From SHZI01 sp964384525 (GTDB lineage: Bacteria > Pseudomonadota > Gammaproteobacteria > Steroidobacterales > GCA-2729495), in NCBI GenBank assembly GCA_964384525.1, contig CAYLKO010000036.1:1-27212 (forward strand): a DNA stretch of 27,212 nt, given 5' to 3'. This document shows positions 8,313-16,012 of this stretch, piece by piece. The notes under the pieces are model-generated. The model saw only the letters and a list, made by a program, of their open reading frames with translations. It was not told the DNA's origin and ran no database searches. The position numbers and the translations under genes are program-made. Every line of letters starts with the position of its first letter. Position 1 is the first letter of the stretch.

Positions 8313-8980
8313 TGGGCGGCTGCGCTGGCGGCGGCGCCGGGGGTCAGGGCGCCACCCAGATCATCGAGCTTGGCCTGGACATAGGTCGTGTCGATGACGG
8401 CGCCGGCATCATCGCCGTGCAGGGCCTGTTCATACTGGCTGCGCGCCTGGTCCGGCTTGCCCATCGCGAAATACACATCGCCCCGGATATCGTGAAACAG
8501 CGGAGCGTAGGCTTTGGAGTCCGGGTCCGTCAGCACGGCCAGTGCGTCCTCATACTTCTCCTGTTGATTCTGGTTGCGCGCCAGGCGTTGCCGGGCATTT
8601 AGCTTGATCTCGCTGGCCCCGCCCGCGTCCACGACTGTGCGCATCAGCTCGGCCGCCTGCTCCGGCTTGCCCTGATCCAGATACAGGCGGGCCACGGCGA
8701 GGCGGGCCAGATCGGCATAGGGCGACGAACCGTACTCGGTTGTCAGGGTGGCCAGACCAGCTTCAGCCTGGGGAAGCTGATTGGTGCGCACGGCCTGCAG
8801 AAAGCTTTCATAGGTATCCGAGGCACTCTCTGCCGTGTGGGTCCGGTAGTTCCGCCACTCGTTGACACCAAACAACAGCCCCAGCCCGAGGACGACGCCA
8901 GCCACCAGCACCAGCCCGTTCTGCTGGATCCAGTTCTTGACGCTTTCCGCTTGTTGTTCCTCTGTCAGTAAATCATTCAC
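8309..8980 (-). CDS. yfgM: YfgM-like membrane-anchored TPR protein
   Basis: Inner-membrane protein of the YfgM/TPR_21 family. In E. coli it associates with SecYEG and periplasmic chaperones. The protein has 223 aa: a short cytoplasmic N-terminus (LLTEEQQAESVKNWIQQNG), one transmembrane helix at about 22-39, then TPR-like helices in the periplasm (YADLARLAVARLYLDQGKPEQAAELM, in two pieces of the repeat) and an Ala-rich end. The start is GTG at 8980; the nearby ATG at 8976 is out of frame. It begins 5 nt after hisS and overlaps bamB by 4 nt. Order hisS-yfgM-bamB supports the identity. Confidence 0.9.
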   Translation of the reverse strand: MNDLLTEEQQAESVKNWIQQNGLVLVAGVVLGLGLLFGVNEWRNYRTHTAESASDTYESFLQAVRTNQLPQAEAGLATLTTEYGSSPYADLARLAVARLYLDQGKPEQAAELMRTVVDAGGASEIKLNARQRLARNQNQQEKYEDALAVLTDPDSKAYAPLFHDIRGDVYFAMGKPDQARSQYEQALHGDDAGAVIDTTYVQAKLDDLGGALTPGAAASAAAQ

Positions 8981-8985
8981 GACTG

Positions 8986-10284
8986 CTATCCATTCCCAAC
9001 TGCAAATTTTTCATCAGAAAGAAGGGCGGCGATGACCGCGGCCAGCTCATCAGTCGCCACCGTGACCTGCTCCGTCGCGGCCCGCAGCGGCTTAACCGCA
9101 GCCGTGCCATTGGCAATTTCGTCTTCGCCGACGATCACGGCCACCTGCGCTCCACTGCGATCCGCCCGTTTCATCTGCGCCTTGAAGCCACCACCACCAC
9201 AGTTGGTCTCCACCCGCAGTGGAGGCCTGGCATTGCGCAGCTTTTCCGCCAGCTGAAAGGCATAACGGGTGGCACCTTCGCCGGCGGCAACCACGTAGAC
9301 CTCCGGTGAGTTGGATGGAACGGGGCCATCACCCAGCGCGTACAGCGCCACCAGCCGTTCGAGGCCGATGGCAAAACCGATGGCTGGCGTGGCCTCCCCG
9401 CCCAGATGCGCCACGAGGCCATCATACCTGCCGCCCGCACAGACCGCGCCCTGGCTGCCCAGCCGATCCGTCACCCATTCAAAGACCCTCCGGCCGTAGT
9501 AGTCAAGGCCGCGCACCAGCAGCGGGTTCACCGTGAAGGCAAGCCCGGCGTCGGTCAGCAGCTCCTTCAGGCCGGCAAAATGGGTGGCTGATTCGTCATC
9601 CAGGTACTGCGTCAGTTGCGGGGCGCCGGCGATCACGGCCTGCATGGCGGGTTTCTTGCTGGCGAGGATGCGCAGCGGGGTGCGGTCCAGGCGCCGCCGG
9701 CTGTCTTCATCGAGCTGATCCGGATGGCTGCGGAAGTAGGCGGCGAGATCGGTTCGATAGTCGAGACGGGATGCCGGCGTGCCGAGCGTGTTGATCTGCA
9801 GTTCGACATCGCGGATGCCCAGTTGTCGCCACGCGCGATTCAGCAGGATCAGCAGTTCGGCATCGATATCCGGACCTGCAAAGCCGATCGCTTCCACGTC
9901 GAACTGATGGAACTGCCGATACCGGCCCTTCTGCGGCTTCTCGTAGCGAAACATCGGCCCGGTGGTGTAGAACTTGTGGCGCTGGTTGCGGATCAGGCCA
10001 TGTTCCATGCAGGCGCGCACGATGCCGGCGGTGGCTTCCGGACGCAGCGTGATCGACAGGCCATTGCGATCATCGAAGGTATACATTTCCTTTTCGACGA
10101 TGTCGGTGACCTCGCCGATCGAGCGCTGGAACAGTTCCGTCTGCTCCACAATGGGCACACGGATCTCCTGGTAGCCGTAATCGAGCAGCAGGCCACGCAG
10201 GACCGCCTCGATGTGCTGCCAGATCGCGGTGGCCGGCGGCAACAGGTCTTCCATCCCGCGGATGGCTTGCAAGCGCTCGCTCAT
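8986..10284 (-). CDS. hisS: Histidyl-tRNA synthetase
   Basis: Class II aminoacyl-tRNA synthetase that charges tRNA-His. The protein has 432 aa (E. coli 424). It begins MSERLQAIRGMEDLLPP. Motif 1 lies near YQEIRVPIVEQTELF, motif 2 is GPMFRYEKPQKGRYRQFHQ, the histidine-specific loop is VRGLDYYGRRVFEW, and motif 3 is AIGFAIGLERL. The C-terminal anticodon-binding domain follows (VYVVAAGEGATRYAFQLAEK). The ATG overlaps the rodZ stop (ATGA). In most relatives ispG stands between rodZ and hisS; here it is missing. Confidence 0.98.
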   Translation of the reverse strand: MSERLQAIRGMEDLLPPATAIWQHIEAVLRGLLLDYGYQEIRVPIVEQTELFQRSIGEVTDIVEKEMYTFDDRNGLSITLRPEATAGIVRACMEHGLIRNQRHKFYTTGPMFRYEKPQKGRYRQFHQFDVEAIGFAGPDIDAELLILLNRAWRQLGIRDVELQINTLGTPASRLDYRTDLAAYFRSHPDQLDEDSRRRLDRTPLRILASKKPAMQAVIAGAPQLTQYLDDESATHFAGLKELLTDAGLAFTVNPLLVRGLDYYGRRVFEWVTDRLGSQGAVCAGGRYDGLVAHLGGEATPAIGFAIGLERLVALYALGDGPVPSNSPEVYVVAAGEGATRYAFQLAEKLRNARPPLRVETNCGGGGFKAQMKRADRSGAQVAVIVGEDEIANGTAAVKPLRAATEQVTVATDELAAVIAALLSDEKFAVGNG

Positions 10285-10913
10285 TCGACGGTGGCCGGTG
10301 GCAGGGCAACCGGGCCCTCAACCATGCCGGCAGCCGGAGGATTGACGGCAGGCGCGATGTCCGGCGGTGGCTGCTGGCCGATCGCCGGCCCGCTGACGGT
10401 GGGTTCGATGCCTGCGGGTTCGACAATTGCGGGCTCGGCGATCGCAGCCCCGCTGTACTCCGGATTGCTGATGGCCGGCTGACCAGGCGCGGAATCACCG
10501 GCCGGGGCAACGATCGGACCGGCACCAGAGCCCAGCGCATAGATCACCCCCATGGCGATCAATGCGAGGAGGACCGCCGCCAGAATGGCCAGTGGCCCCG
10601 GGCTGGTCGTCAAGGGCTTCTCGATCTCGCGGGCCACCTTCGGCAGCGCGTCTGCCGCGGGATCAGCCGCCCGGTAGGCCTGCAGCACCGCCTCCTCGGA
10701 CAGATCCAGGAGCCGCGCATAGGCCTTGAGATGACCGCGCACGAACACGGGGGCGCCCAGCACCGCGTAGCGCTCATCTTCGAGAGCGCGAAGTATCGAG
10801 ATATCCAGCTTCAGCGTATACGCCGCCTGCTCGATCGTCAGCGCGCGCGCCTTGCGCGCCGACCGCAGTCGTTCCCCGAGTCCCAGGGTCGTTTCCATCT
10901 TGCCATCTGCCAT
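10281..10913 (-). CDS. rodZ: RodZ-like cell-shape protein, short periplasmic part
   Basis: Membrane protein that links MreB to the elongation machinery in rods. The 210-aa protein has an N-terminal helix-turn-helix domain (about 10-80: LGERLRSARKARALTIEQAA, then LDISILRALEDERYAVLGAP and VFVRGHLKAYARLL), a linker, a transmembrane helix at about 106-127, and a periplasmic tail of about 83 residues. The tail is Pro/Ala/Gly/Ile-rich with loose repeats such as AEPAIVEPAGIEP. The usual C-terminal beta-rich domain (DUF4115) is not visible, and E. coli RodZ is 337 aa. Start ATG 10913; ATG 10898 (METTLGLGERL) is possible. It lies between pilW and hisS, as expected. Confidence 0.85.
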   Translation of the reverse strand: MADGKMETTLGLGERLRSARKARALTIEQAAYTLKLDISILRALEDERYAVLGAPVFVRGHLKAYARLLDLSEEAVLQAYRAADPAADALPKVAREIEKPLTTSPGPLAILAAVLLALIAMGVIYALGSGAGPIVAPAGDSAPGQPAISNPEYSGAAIAEPAIVEPAGIEPTVSGPAIGQQPPPDIAPAVNPPAAGMVEGPVALPPATVE

Positions 10914-10920
10914 GTTGAAC

Positions 10921-10935
10921 AGCGGGGATCCCGCT
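10921..10935 (-). repeat. Hairpin in the pilW-rodZ gap over the rodZ ribosome-binding region
   Basis: The minus strand reads AGCGGG-ATC-CCCGCT, a 6-bp perfect stem with a 3-nt loop. It begins inside the pilW stop codon and ends 7 nt before the rodZ ATG at 10913. It covers the position where a Shine-Dalgarno would sit, and no other one is evident. Any regulatory effect is inference. Confidence 0.35.
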
Positions 10936-11731
10936 AGCTGCGGGGACGAGCCTGCTCGGCAAGCCGGCCGACTTCGACGGATTCCGGAAACTCGGCACGC
11001 AGCCGGTCGCCATAGCGGCGGGCAGCGGTATCGTTATCGAGCGCCTGTTCGATGCGCACACCGAGCAGCAGTGTGGCCGCCGTGGCCGGCGACTGCGCCA
11101 GGTAACGTTCCAGGAAGCCGCGAGCCTGCAGGGCCTTGTTCTGCTCCAGCGTGACTGCCGCCAATTGCAGCAGTGCGTCGGCAAACTGTGGATCGGTGTC
11201 GAGTGCACTGCGCAGGTATTTTTCCGACCGGGCGAGATCCACCTGCTTCGCGCAGGTGCCGGCATTGGCATTCAGCATGGCGCGATTGGCCGCCTTTTGC
11301 GACAGCGGCACGGCCAGTGCCCGATCAAAGAGCTTCAAGGCGGCTTTCGGATCCTTCTTGTAGTTGCAGGTGTATACCGCCAGGGCGTTGAGCGCACCGG
11401 GATCCGAACCATCCAGGTCGACTGCCCGCCGATAATGACGCTCGGCGCCGGCCGGATCGTCGAGGCGCTCGAACACCACGCCGAGCGCCCACTCGGCCGT
11501 CGGCAGATTGGGCTCCTGCTTCAGGGCGCGTTCGAGCTTCTCGCGCGCCGCCTGCAGTTTGTTGTCGCGCAGATAACTGATGCCGAGCTGCAGGTTGTAC
11601 TGGGCGGCGTCTTCCGGCGACGCCGGCGCCTGCGGCGCCCGGGTCGAGGTGGTCACGCACGCGGCCAGAACCAGCACGGCCATGCCGAGGAGCAACGCGG
11701 ACAACCTGCCGATGCGGATCAACCCGCTCAC
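10934..11731 (-). CDS. pilW: Type IV pilus biogenesis TPR lipoprotein PilW/PilF
   Basis: Outer-membrane lipoprotein pilotin that helps the PilQ secretin assemble. The 265-aa protein has a signal peptide with lipobox LAAC (Cys25), then consecutive TPRs: AQYNLQLGISYLRDNKLQAA, PTAEWALGVVFERLDDPAGA, PGALNALAVYTCNYKKDPKA, and later AMLNANAGTCAKQVDLARSE. Two cysteines (in TCNY and TCAK) are typical of the family. Start GTG 11731 overlaps the rlmN stop as GTGA. Order rlmN-pilW-rodZ is the conserved gammaproteobacterial one. Identification rests on TPR content, lipobox and position. Confidence 0.9.
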   Translation of the reverse strand: MSGLIRIGRLSALLLGMAVLVLAACVTTSTRAPQAPASPEDAAQYNLQLGISYLRDNKLQAAREKLERALKQEPNLPTAEWALGVVFERLDDPAGAERHYRRAVDLDGSDPGALNALAVYTCNYKKDPKAALKLFDRALAVPLSQKAANRAMLNANAGTCAKQVDLARSEKYLRSALDTDPQFADALLQLAAVTLEQNKALQARGFLERYLAQSPATAATLLLGVRIEQALDNDTAARRYGDRLRAEFPESVEVGRLAEQARPRS

Positions 11732-12813
11732 CGGACTGCCTCCCGCATCAGGCGCTTCTCACGCAGGGGCACGAGCACCCGATTGCGCACCTGCCCGGCC
11801 AGCTGGCCGCAGGCTGCGGCAATGTCATCACCACGGGTGCGACGCGTGATGGTCATGATGCCGGCCTCGAGGAGCACCTGGCGAAAAGCGGTCAAGGCCT
11901 CCGGGGTGGAGCGTTGATAACCGCTGTCCGGAAACGGATTGAAGGGAATCAGGTTCATCTTGGCGGGCCGGTTGATCAGCAGTTTCGCCAGCTGCCGGGC
12001 CTGGGGGATCGAGTCATTGACCCCGGCCAGCATCACGTATTCAAAGGTGATGCCGACGGCGTTGGTCGCTTCGGCATAGTCCCAGCAGGCATCCAGCAAT
12101 TCGGCGATGGGGTGCCGCCGGTTGATCGGCACCAGCACATTGCGCAGCTCGTCATCCGGCGCGTGCAGCGACACGGCCAGGGCGGCATTGGTTTCCTGGG
12201 CGAGCTTGCGGATCTGCGGCACCAGGCCCGAGGTGCTCACGGTGACCCGTCGGCGCGACAACTGGAAGCCCAGATCATCGATGAGCACCGAACAGGCCTG
12301 GACCACGGCACGGAAATTGGCGAGCGGCTCGCCCATGCCCATGAAGACGACATTCGTTATCCGTGATCGGCCGGCCAGCAAGCCCAGCTCGCGGTTGGCC
12401 AGCACCACCTGGCCGATGATCTCGGCAGCACTCAGGTTCCGGTTGAAGCCTTGCCGGCCGGTCGCACAGAAGGAGCAATCCATCGCGCAACCGACCTGCG
12501 AGNNNNNNNNNNCCGGGATGAACACGGTTCCGACCAACTGGCCGGCCCCGACCGCCAGGCGCCACTTGGTGGGGCCGTCGGTGGAGGTCTGTACGGTGTC
12601 GATGGCAGGCAGGCGGAAATCCGCCTGCGCTGCCAGTACATCACGCAGCCCTGCCGACAGATCGGTCATCAGCACCGGATCGAGTACGCCCCGGCCATAC
12701 ATCCAGCGCATCAGCTGCCGGGCCCGGAAGGGCTTTTCGCCGAGACCGGCAAACAGCTGCTCCAGTTCAGCGCGGGGCAATCCAACAGGCTGCAGTGCCG
12801 GCGAACCGTTCAT
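11728..12813 (-). CDS. rlmN: Dual-specificity rRNA/tRNA methyltransferase RlmN, interrupted by an assembly gap
   Basis: Radical-SAM enzyme that methylates C2 of A2503 in 23S rRNA and A37 in some tRNAs. Visible are the cluster motif CAMDCSFC, FMGMGEPLAN, VSLHAPDDELR and RRTRGDDIAAACGQLAG; the Cys in the last motif matches E. coli Cys355. Ten Ns at 12503-12512 sit just before SQVGC. E. coli has ten residues (EDDRATLCVS) between IP and SQVGC where this sequence has room for four. The gap is therefore probably about 28 nt, and it hides the methyl-accepting cysteine equivalent to Cys118. The reading frame is kept (18 nt missing would be in frame). Start ATG 12813; TTG 12816 directly before it is less likely. 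Confidence 0.93.
   Translation of the reverse strand: MNGSPALQPVGLPRAELEQLFAGLGEKPFRARQLMRWMYGRGVLDPVLMTDLSAGLRDVLAAQADFRLPAIDTVQTSTDGPTKWRLAVGAGQLVGTVFIPXXXXSQVGCAMDCSFCATGRQGFNRNLSAAEIIGQVVLANRELGLLAGRSRITNVVFMGMGEPLANFRAVVQACSVLIDDLGFQLSRRRVTVSTSGLVPQIRKLAQETNAALAVSLHAPDDELRNVLVPINRRHPIAELLDACWDYAEATNAVGITFEYVMLAGVNDSIPQARQLAKLLINRPAKMNLIPFNPFPDSGYQRSTPEALTAFRQVLLEAGIMTITRRTRGDDIAAACGQLAGQVRNRVLVPLREKRLMREAVR
12503..12512. other. Assembly gap (10 Ns)
   Basis: Run of ten undetermined bases inside rlmN. Comparison with E. coli RlmN suggests a true length near 28 nt, so the number of Ns is probably a placeholder. Confidence 0.98.
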
Positions 12814-12819
12814 CAAACC

Positions 12820-13251
12820 CTACCGTGTACGCGGACAGATATCGGCCTGGGCAAAAAAGAAGGCGATTTCCTGCCGGGCAGTCTCCAGCGCATCGGAACC
12901 GTGCACCACGTTTTCCTCGATGCTGGCGGCGAAATCACGACGGATGGTGTCTGGATCGGCCTTCTTCGGATCGGTGGCGCCCATGATCCTGCGGTGGGCG
13001 TCGATGGCATTCTCGCCTTCCAGCACCTGCGCAATCACGGGACCGGTGGTCATGTAGCTGACCAGGTCCTTGTAGAACGGCCGTTCGCGATGCACGGCGT
13101 AGAAGGCTTCCGCCTGTGCCTGGGTCAGGTGCAGCATGCGGGCCGCAACGATCCTGAGACCCGCTTTCTCGAAGCGGCGATAGACTTCGCCGATCAGATT
13201 TTTCTGCACGCCGTCGGGCTTGATGATGGACAAGGTACGTTCGATGGCCAC
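12820..13251 (-). CDS. ndk: Nucleoside diphosphate kinase
   Basis: Transfers the gamma-phosphate between nucleoside tri- and diphosphates through a phosphohistidine. The 143-aa protein (same length as E. coli) has KPDGV at 11-15 and the active-site motif NVVHGSD with His117. The start is GTG 13251, supported by AGGAG 6 nt upstream; the next residues AIERTLSIIKPDG match the family start exactly. TAG stop, 6 nt before rlmN. In many relatives ndk follows the isc genes and precedes rlmN, as here. Confidence 0.98.
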   Translation of the reverse strand: MAIERTLSIIKPDGVQKNLIGEVYRRFEKAGLRIVAARMLHLTQAQAEAFYAVHRERPFYKDLVSYMTTGPVIAQVLEGENAIDAHRRIMGATDPKKADPDTIRRDFAASIEENVVHGSDALETARQEIAFFFAQADICPRTR

Positions 13252-13275
13252 GGACTACTCCTGAAGTAAAGGCTG

Positions 13276-13590
13276 TTAGACGGTAAAACTTTCCCCGCAA
13301 CCGCACTCACCCTTGGCATTGGGATTGCGGAAGCGGAATGCTTCGTTCAGGCCCTCGCGGACAAAATCCACGATGGTGCCGTCGATGATCGCCAGCGCTT
13401 CGCGGTCCACGACCACGCGCACCCCTTCCTGCTCGAACACCACATCGTCGGTGGCGACGTGGTCGGCCATGCTGACCACATACGCGAGACCCGAACAACC
13501 GGTGCGCTTCACGCCGATGCGCACACCCGGCTGCCCGGCCATGAAGGACCGGACACGATCAAGGGCATTTTCGGTGAGGGTGATTGCCAA
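13276..13590 (-). CDS. iscA: Iron-sulfur cluster assembly protein IscA, TTG start
   Basis: A-type Fe-S carrier of the HesB/IscA family. The 104-aa protein (E. coli IscA 107) starts (M)AITLTENALDRV and has the three conserved cysteines Cys32 (TGCSGLAY), Cys96 and Cys98 (GECGCGESF). Overall it resembles IscA (NEAFRFRNPNAKGECGCGES) more than ErpA or SufA. The start is TTG at 13588-13590, fixed by AAAGGAG ending 6 nt upstream and by the family N-terminus; an upstream ATG (13662) would add an unrelated leader. The TTG start region overlaps the end of the iscS-like gene by 32 nt, which suggests translational coupling. Confidence 0.95.
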   Translation of the reverse strand: MAITLTENALDRVRSFMAGQPGVRIGVKRTGCSGLAYVVSMADHVATDDVVFEQEGVRVVVDREALAIIDGTIVDFVREGLNEAFRFRNPNAKGECGCGESFTV

Positions 13591-15157
13591 GCTGGGCTCC
13601 TTTGGGTGGCTCCGTCGACAATCGCCCATTGTCCCAATCTGCCAAGCACTTGCGCAAGGCATCCTGAATGATCAGCAGGCGACCCAGCTTTTCCACGGGA
13701 ATTTGCAGGGCGTCGGCCAGCTGACGCGGGTCCGGATCGGCCAGCGCCGCTACCGGACCACCCTCAAGATCGGCCACCACTCGAGCGGCTGCCCGGCGGG
13801 TATCAGGACAACCGTAGACCTGCACATCCAGTTGCACGACCCGCCCAGCGGCAATTCCTGCCGTAAAAACTACCCAGGTGCCGGTATCGGCCGTACCTGC
13901 CTCGCCGCGCACCAGCACGAGCATGGGGTCATCACGATCTGACCGGGGCGGCGGCCCGGCTGCCGGTGACTGGCTCCGCAACCAGCGGACCACCTGCACG
14001 GTACGCCGTGCAGCGGTGTCGATCTCGGCGGCTGTCGTCTGCCGACCGAAGGAAAAGCGAATCGAACTGCGGGCCTGCTCGGTGGACCGTCCGAGCAGGC
14101 GCAGTACATAAGACGGATCGTCGCTCTGGCTTGAGCAGGCCGCGCCACTGGCCACTGCCAGCGGACGGTCTGCGGGCTCCGGACCCGCCGCTTGCAGTTC
14201 GGCATGCAGGCTTTCACCCTCCACGCCGGCAATGCTGATGTTGAGAATATGGCCGGTGTTCTGCTCCGCGTGGCCATTGCGCACGATACCCGGCAGGGCA
14301 GCGAGCTGCGACCAGAGCCGGTCGCGCAGGGCCGTGACATGGGCCCGGTCGGCGTCGAGGCGGCCGGCAGCCAGCCTGCAGGCCTCGCCCATGCCGATGA
14401 TCTGGTGTGTCGCGAGCGTGCCGGGCCGAAGACCCCGCTCCTGCCCGCCGCCGAACATCAGCGGCTCGATGCGCCGGACCCGCTCCCGGTCGATGAACAG
14501 CGCACCCATGCCCTTCGGTCCATAGAGCTTGTGGGCCGAGAGGGACAGCAGATCGATCATCTGGCTGTGCACGTCGATAGTCACCCGCCCCGCGCTCTGC
14601 GCCGCATCGACATGCAGCCACGCCCCGTGCTGCCGGCACACGGCACCGATAGCGGCCACATCGAGCAACACCCCGGTTTCATTGTTGGCATGCATCAGCG
14701 ACACCAGAACCGTGTCCGGCTGCAGCGCTGCGGCCACGGCCTCCGGCCGGATGATCCCGTCGGCGTCGGGCTTGAGCCAGGTCACCCGCCAGCCATGCGC
14801 AGCCAGATGACGACAGGTCTCCAGCACGGCCTTGTGCTCACTCAAGGCCGTCACCAGGTGCCGACCATCTGCCTGCCGGAAACGTGCGGCGCCGATGATC
14901 GCCAGGTTGTCGGCCTCTGTGGCGCCCGAGCAGAACACCAGTTCAGCCGTTTCGGGATGGATCATGGCCGCCACCTGCCCGCGTGCCGTTTCGATGGCGG
15001 CATGCGCATGCCGACCTTGCGGAAAGCCGTGCGGACCTGAACCCGTGGCCGGATTGCCGACCAGCCCGGGCTCGGTGAGCGCGGCACCCATGACCGCAGC
15101 GACCTCGGCCGCCACCGGGGTACTCGCCGCATAATCGAGGTAGACAGGCGGCGTCAT
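13559..15157 (-). CDS. iscS: IscS-like cysteine desulfurase fused to a degenerate IscU-like domain
   Basis: PLP enzyme that takes sulfur from cysteine for Fe-S clusters and tRNA thiolation. The protein has 532 aa, against 404 for E. coli IscS. Residues 1-395 are a class V aminotransferase fold: YLDYAASTP at 6-14, SEHK with His108, HANNETG (156-162), PLP lysine Lys210 in SAHK, and the sulfur-carrying Cys341 in SGAACSSQSDDPSYVLRLLG. After a Pro/Ser/Asp linker (about 396-410), residues 411-510 resemble IscU/NifU-N. VQLDVQVYGC aligns with the YGC (Cys63) region, and IPVEKLGRLLIIQDALRKCLADW aligns with the LPPVK-HCSILAEDAIKAAIADY region. Only Cys450 (Cys63 equivalent) is kept; the Cys37, His105 and Cys106 equivalents are lost. 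It begins 6 nt after trmJ. The desulfurase call is firm; the IscU relation is moderate. Confidence 0.9.
   Translation of the reverse strand: MTPPVYLDYAASTPVAAEVAAVMGAALTEPGLVGNPATGSGPHGFPQGRHAHAAIETARGQVAAMIHPETAELVFCSGATEADNLAIIGAARFRQADGRHLVTALSEHKAVLETCRHLAAHGWRVTWLKPDADGIIRPEAVAAALQPDTVLVSLMHANNETGVLLDVAAIGAVCRQHGAWLHVDAAQSAGRVTIDVHSQMIDLLSLSAHKLYGPKGMGALFIDRERVRRIEPLMFGGGQERGLRPGTLATHQIIGMGEACRLAAGRLDADRAHVTALRDRLWSQLAALPGIVRNGHAEQNTGHILNISIAGVEGESLHAELQAAGPEPADRPLAVASGAACSSQSDDPSYVLRLLGRSTEQARSSIRFSFGRQTTAAEIDTAARRTVQVVRWLRSQSPAAGPPPRSDRDDPMLVLVRGEAGTADTGTWVVFTAGIAAGRVVQLDVQVYGCPDTRRAAARVVADLEGGPVAALADPDPRQLADALQIPVEKLGRLLIIQDALRKCLADWDNGRLSTEPPKGAQLGNHPHRKCP
13597..13603 (-). promoter_or_regulatory. 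Shine-Dalgarno AAAGGAG for the iscA TTG start
   Basis: The minus strand has AAAGGAG, then CCCAGC, then TTG at 13590. The strong site with ideal spacing decides the TTG start over the upstream ATG. It lies inside the last codons of the cysteine desulfurase gene. Confidence 0.7.
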
Positions 15158-15163
15158 GGCGCG

Positions 15164-15919
15164 TCAGCCGGCCTTCGGCTTGTCACCGGAACCGGGCACC
15201 AGACTGCTCAGGACCCCCCGCAGGATGTTCAGCTCGTTCTCGTCGAGGCGGGTGCGGTTGAACAGCCGGCGCATCCGGCGCATCAGGTGGCGGGGATTGG
15301 CCGGATTCAGAAATCCGCTGCCGAGCAGGACGCGCTCCAGGTGTTCGTAGAACAATTCCAGCTGGGCCGGCCCCGCCAGCGGTGCTTCGGGCGGCGGCAG
15401 CACCGGCGGCGGCACATCGCCCCGGGCCAGCTGTTGCTGGCGCAGCTCGTAGGCGATGACCTGCACGGCCTGCGACAGATTCAATGAGCTGTACTCGGGA
15501 TTGGCCGGGATGTAGACGATTCCGTTGCAGAGATCCAGCTCGTCATTGGCCAGCCCCGAGCGCTCCGGGCCAAACACCATGGCCACCGCACGCGTGTCGC
15601 TGTGCGTGATGATCTCCAGCGCGGCCTCCTTCGGGTTCATCTCCGGACAGCCGATCCGCCGGTGTCGCGCACTGGCGCCGAGCACCAGCCCGCAGCCATC
15701 AACGGCTTCAGCGAGCGTGGTCACCACCCGCGCGCCGTGCAGCACGTCCTGCGCACCGGAAGCCAGCGCCCGCGAATCCCCGCACAACCATTCGGTGGGC
15801 GGATTGACCAGCACGAGCTCGTGGAAGCCCATGGTCTTCATGGCCCGCGCGGTTGAACCGATGTTGCCTGGGTGGGTTGTCTCGAAGAGTACGAAGCGGA
15901 TGGGAAAGCTGGGGGTCAT
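15164..15919 (-). CDS. trmJ: tRNA (cytidine/uridine-2'-O-)-methyltransferase TrmJ
   Basis: SPOUT-class methyltransferase that modifies the ribose of nucleotide 32 in tRNAs. The 251-aa protein (E. coli 246) has FVLFETTHPGNIGSTARAMK at the N-terminus. The knotted SAM-binding region contains MVFGPERSGLANDEL, YIPANPEYSSLNLSQAVQV and IAYELRQQQ. A C-terminal helical extension follows (ELFYEHLERVLLGSGFLNP, then RLFNRTRLDENELNILRG). The start is taken as ATG 15919 (MTPSFPIRFVLF); ATG 15931 adds four residues, and neither has a strong Shine-Dalgarno. It heads the minus-strand run and is divergent from suhB. trmJ next to isc genes is the usual gammaproteobacterial context, but iscR is missing here. Confidence 0.95.
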   Translation of the reverse strand: MTPSFPIRFVLFETTHPGNIGSTARAMKTMGFHELVLVNPPTEWLCGDSRALASGAQDVLHGARVVTTLAEAVDGCGLVLGASARHRRIGCPEMNPKEAALEIITHSDTRAVAMVFGPERSGLANDELDLCNGIVYIPANPEYSSLNLSQAVQVIAYELRQQQLARGDVPPPVLPPPEAPLAGPAQLELFYEHLERVLLGSGFLNPANPRHLMRRMRRLFNRTRLDENELNILRGVLSSLVPGSGDKPKAG

Positions 15920-15960
15920 GCTGCAGGTCATTCCGGTGAGTGGGGCTTGTTGGCGGTGAC

Positions 15961-16004
15961 ATTGTAGGAGCTTGGCTGGCGGGACTCCTGGTCGTCTGTA
16001 CAAT
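15961..16004. promoter_or_regulatory. Divergent -10-like elements between trmJ and suhB
   Basis: TACAAT occurs on the minus strand at 15961-15966 (towards trmJ) and on the plus strand at 15999-16004 (towards suhB). Neither has a convincing -35 at 16-18 bp. The plus-strand element ends 8 nt before the suhB ATG. Treat as candidate promoter elements only. Confidence 0.35.
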
Positions 16005-16012
16005 GGCGCGCC

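Noticed and set aside
13590..13662. ATG 13662 as the iscA start
   Set aside because: It adds 24 residues unrelated to the family, while TTG 13590 has AAAGGAG at ideal spacing and the exact IscA N-terminus.
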